Positions 62,646 through 64,000 of a stretch of 64,000 nucleotides of DNA are shown in pieces (the stretch's first letter is position 1; every line of letters starts with the position of its first letter). Origin of the DNA: Oenanthe sinensis. Taxonomy: Eukaryota; Streptophyta; Magnoliopsida; Apiales; Apiaceae. The stretch covers positions 496,001-560,000 of the forward strand of contig JAPMAC010000234.1 in assembly GCA_028671895.1 (NCBI GenBank), read 5' to 3'. A model generated the notes under the pieces. It worked only from the letters and a program-made list of their open reading frames with translations. It made no database searches and was not told the origin of the DNA. Position numbers and translations under genes: made by a program.

Positions 62646-64000
62646 TGATAGACAGAAGGCCATTAAGAAAGAGGTGGAGAAATTGTTAGAAGCTGGGTTT
62701 ATTGAAGAAATTCAATTTCCTAAATGGCTAGCCAACCCTGTGATGGTCAAAAAGAGCAATGAGAAGTGGAGAATATGTGTGGACTTCACTGATTTGAACG
62801 ATACCTGTCCTAAGGACTGTTTCCCATTGCCAAGGATAGACACATTAATAGATGCCACAACTGGGCACGAGATGCTTAGCTTCATGGATGGATTCAATGG
62901 CTACAATTAAATTATAATGCACCCCGATGACATCCCTAAGGTATCATTTACACTGACTTTGGTATTTTTTGTTATCTGGTTATGGCTTTTGGACTTAAGA
63001 ATGCATGAGCCACGTATCAAAGGCTTGTAAATAAAATTTTCAAGCACCTCATCGGTAAGACCGTAGAGGTCTATGTTAATGACATGTTAGTCAAAAGCTT
63101 AGACAAGGCCGATCATCTTGAGAACCTGAGTGAGGCATTTGAAGTTCTGAGAATCCATAAGATGATGTTGAACCCGACCAAGTGTGCCTTCGATGTAGGT
63201 TCTGGAAAATTTCTAGGCCTGATGATCTCCAAAAGAGGCATTGAGGCCAATCCCAATAAGATTCAAGCAATCTTGGACATGGAGCCACCCAAGACAGTAA
63301 GAGATGTCCAAAAGCTCACGGGAAGGGTAGCAGCCCTGGGGCGCTTCATATCCAAGTCAGGAGAAAAGTGCCTACCATTCTTCAAGGCCCTTAAGAAGGT
63401 TAAAAACTTCGAGTGGAACATCGAGAGCCAAGTAGCTTTTGAAGAGTTGAAGAAATATATGGATGAGCCACTTTTGCTTGCCAAACCAAAATCTGGAGAA
63501 GTGCTATACCTATACCTTGCAGTCTCTAGCTCATCCCTGAGTGCTGTTCTTGTGAGAGAGTAAGCGAAGGTTCAGAAAGCCATTTATTATGTTAGCAAGA
63601 TTCTTTATGGAGCAGAGCTGAACTACTCATAGGTTGAGAAGTTTGCCTTAGCATTAGTAATGGCTTCTAGGAAACTACACCCGTACTTCCAGGCATATGT
63701 TGTTAAAGTCTTGACTGACCAGCCCCTGAGAAATATACTGCACAGCCCCAAGGCCAGTGGGTGGTTGATTAAATAGGCCATCAAGGCTCAAGCTCTAGCT
63801 GACTTCGTGATTGAATGTACCATTCCCAACCAAAAAGTCGGGGGGTAGGAAGAAGATAAATAAAATGGAAAGAACAAGGAAAAAGAGGAGGAACTCAAAG
63901 AATACTGGCTACTCTTTTTTGACGGAACTTCAAAAATGAGCACTAGCGGTGCTGGCTTGGTTTTGAAAAGCCCTGATGGATTTGTTGTTGAGTATGCAAT
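62646..64000 (+). pseudogene. Element G: RT and RNase H, cut by the window edge
   Basis: RT opens with KLLEAGFIEEIQFPKWLANP and WRICVDFTDLNDTCPKDCFP (62674-62910), then frameshifted sequence with FGLKNA and ATYQRLVNKIFK (62985-63045). The catalytic motif is YVND instead of YVDD (about 63070-63084). A thumb/connection segment KCAFDVGSGKFLGLMISKRG follows, then RNase H with stops (63562 on; EKFALALVMASRKLHPYFQA). Near the edge EYWLLFFDGTSKMSTSGAG (63900) begins a second, archaeal-type RNase H, a hallmark of the Tat lineage. Stops at 62908, 63562, 63631 and 63774. Confidence 0.85.

Larger units (their letters stand above)
60896..64000 (+). mobile_element. Element G: decayed Tat-type Ty3/gypsy, relative of F, continuing off the window
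   Basis: LTR 60896-61461, primer site, gag with stops, an internal deletion, RT, RNase H and a second RNase H start at the window edge. Left flank bases before the LTR are AAAAT. Sequence is close to F in LTR, primer site, leader and gag, so the two belong to one family. Confidence 0.88.

Overview
The window is an intergenic, repeat-packed stretch of a plant nuclear genome, most likely a eudicot. I see no host gene and no RNA gene. Nearly every base belongs to LTR retrotransposons inserted into one another. The plant origin rests on Ty1/copia elements of the SIRE/Maximus and Angela types, a Tat-type Ty3/gypsy pair, initiator-tRNA-Met-type primer sites and an AT-rich background. I cannot name the species.

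Layout. Four SIRE-like families are present. Element A (+, about 1895-10159, 5' end outside) holds the end of pol, a very long extra ORF (here ORF-X) and a 3' LTR; a gypsy LTR (1-1894) cuts it on the left. Element D (-, 10160-18930) is cut by A inside its own ORF-X. Its 5' LTR (17695-18930) also serves as the 3' LTR of a second D-family copy, D' (18931-19370). Element C (-) is inserted in D': 3' LTR 19371-20548, ORF-X 20720-24633, then pol in three pieces (25233-26418, 43995-44716, 57931-60743). Element E (+, 26419-43994, Angela-type, TSD AAATG) and element B (+, 44717-57930, SIRE-like with ORF-X, TSD ATCAC) are inserted in C. Element F (-, 31177-39986, TSD CTTAT) lies inside E; it is a gypsy element with gag-protease but no reverse transcriptase, and 5 kb of tandem repeats in their place. 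At the right edge, a SIRE LTR fragment (60744-60895) cuts C's gag and is cut in turn by element G (+, 60896 to the end). G is a decayed relative of F that still has RT and RNase H sequence.

Main observation. The four SIRE-like families encode recognisably related ORF-X proteins after pol. Each family also carries its own short, palindrome-prone motif in clusters, and the clusters sit at equivalent places: the LTR, the spacer between pol and ORF-X, and in A and C also the integrase-RT linker and the ORF-X linker. The motifs are AGAGTCT for A, AAGTCATACCGA for B, ATCCATCGAT-like for C, and TTTGTTGCGCC/GGCGCCACAAA for D. A family-specific protein paired with a family-specific repeated motif recalls VANC proteins and their motifs in Arabidopsis VANDAL transposons. 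I propose, as inference only, that ORF-X and its motif array form a self-recognition module (anti-silencing, transcription or packaging).

Other points of note: a 52-bp satellite with an exact 155-bp three-unit higher-order period inside F; gag or leader ORFs whose N-termini resemble the histone H3 tail; a 467-bp block of different base composition in only one LTR of B; and defective elements (E, F) whose LTR pairs are still nearly identical, which suggests mobilisation in trans. All coding regions except F's gag-protease ORF are broken by stops, frameshifts or deletions.
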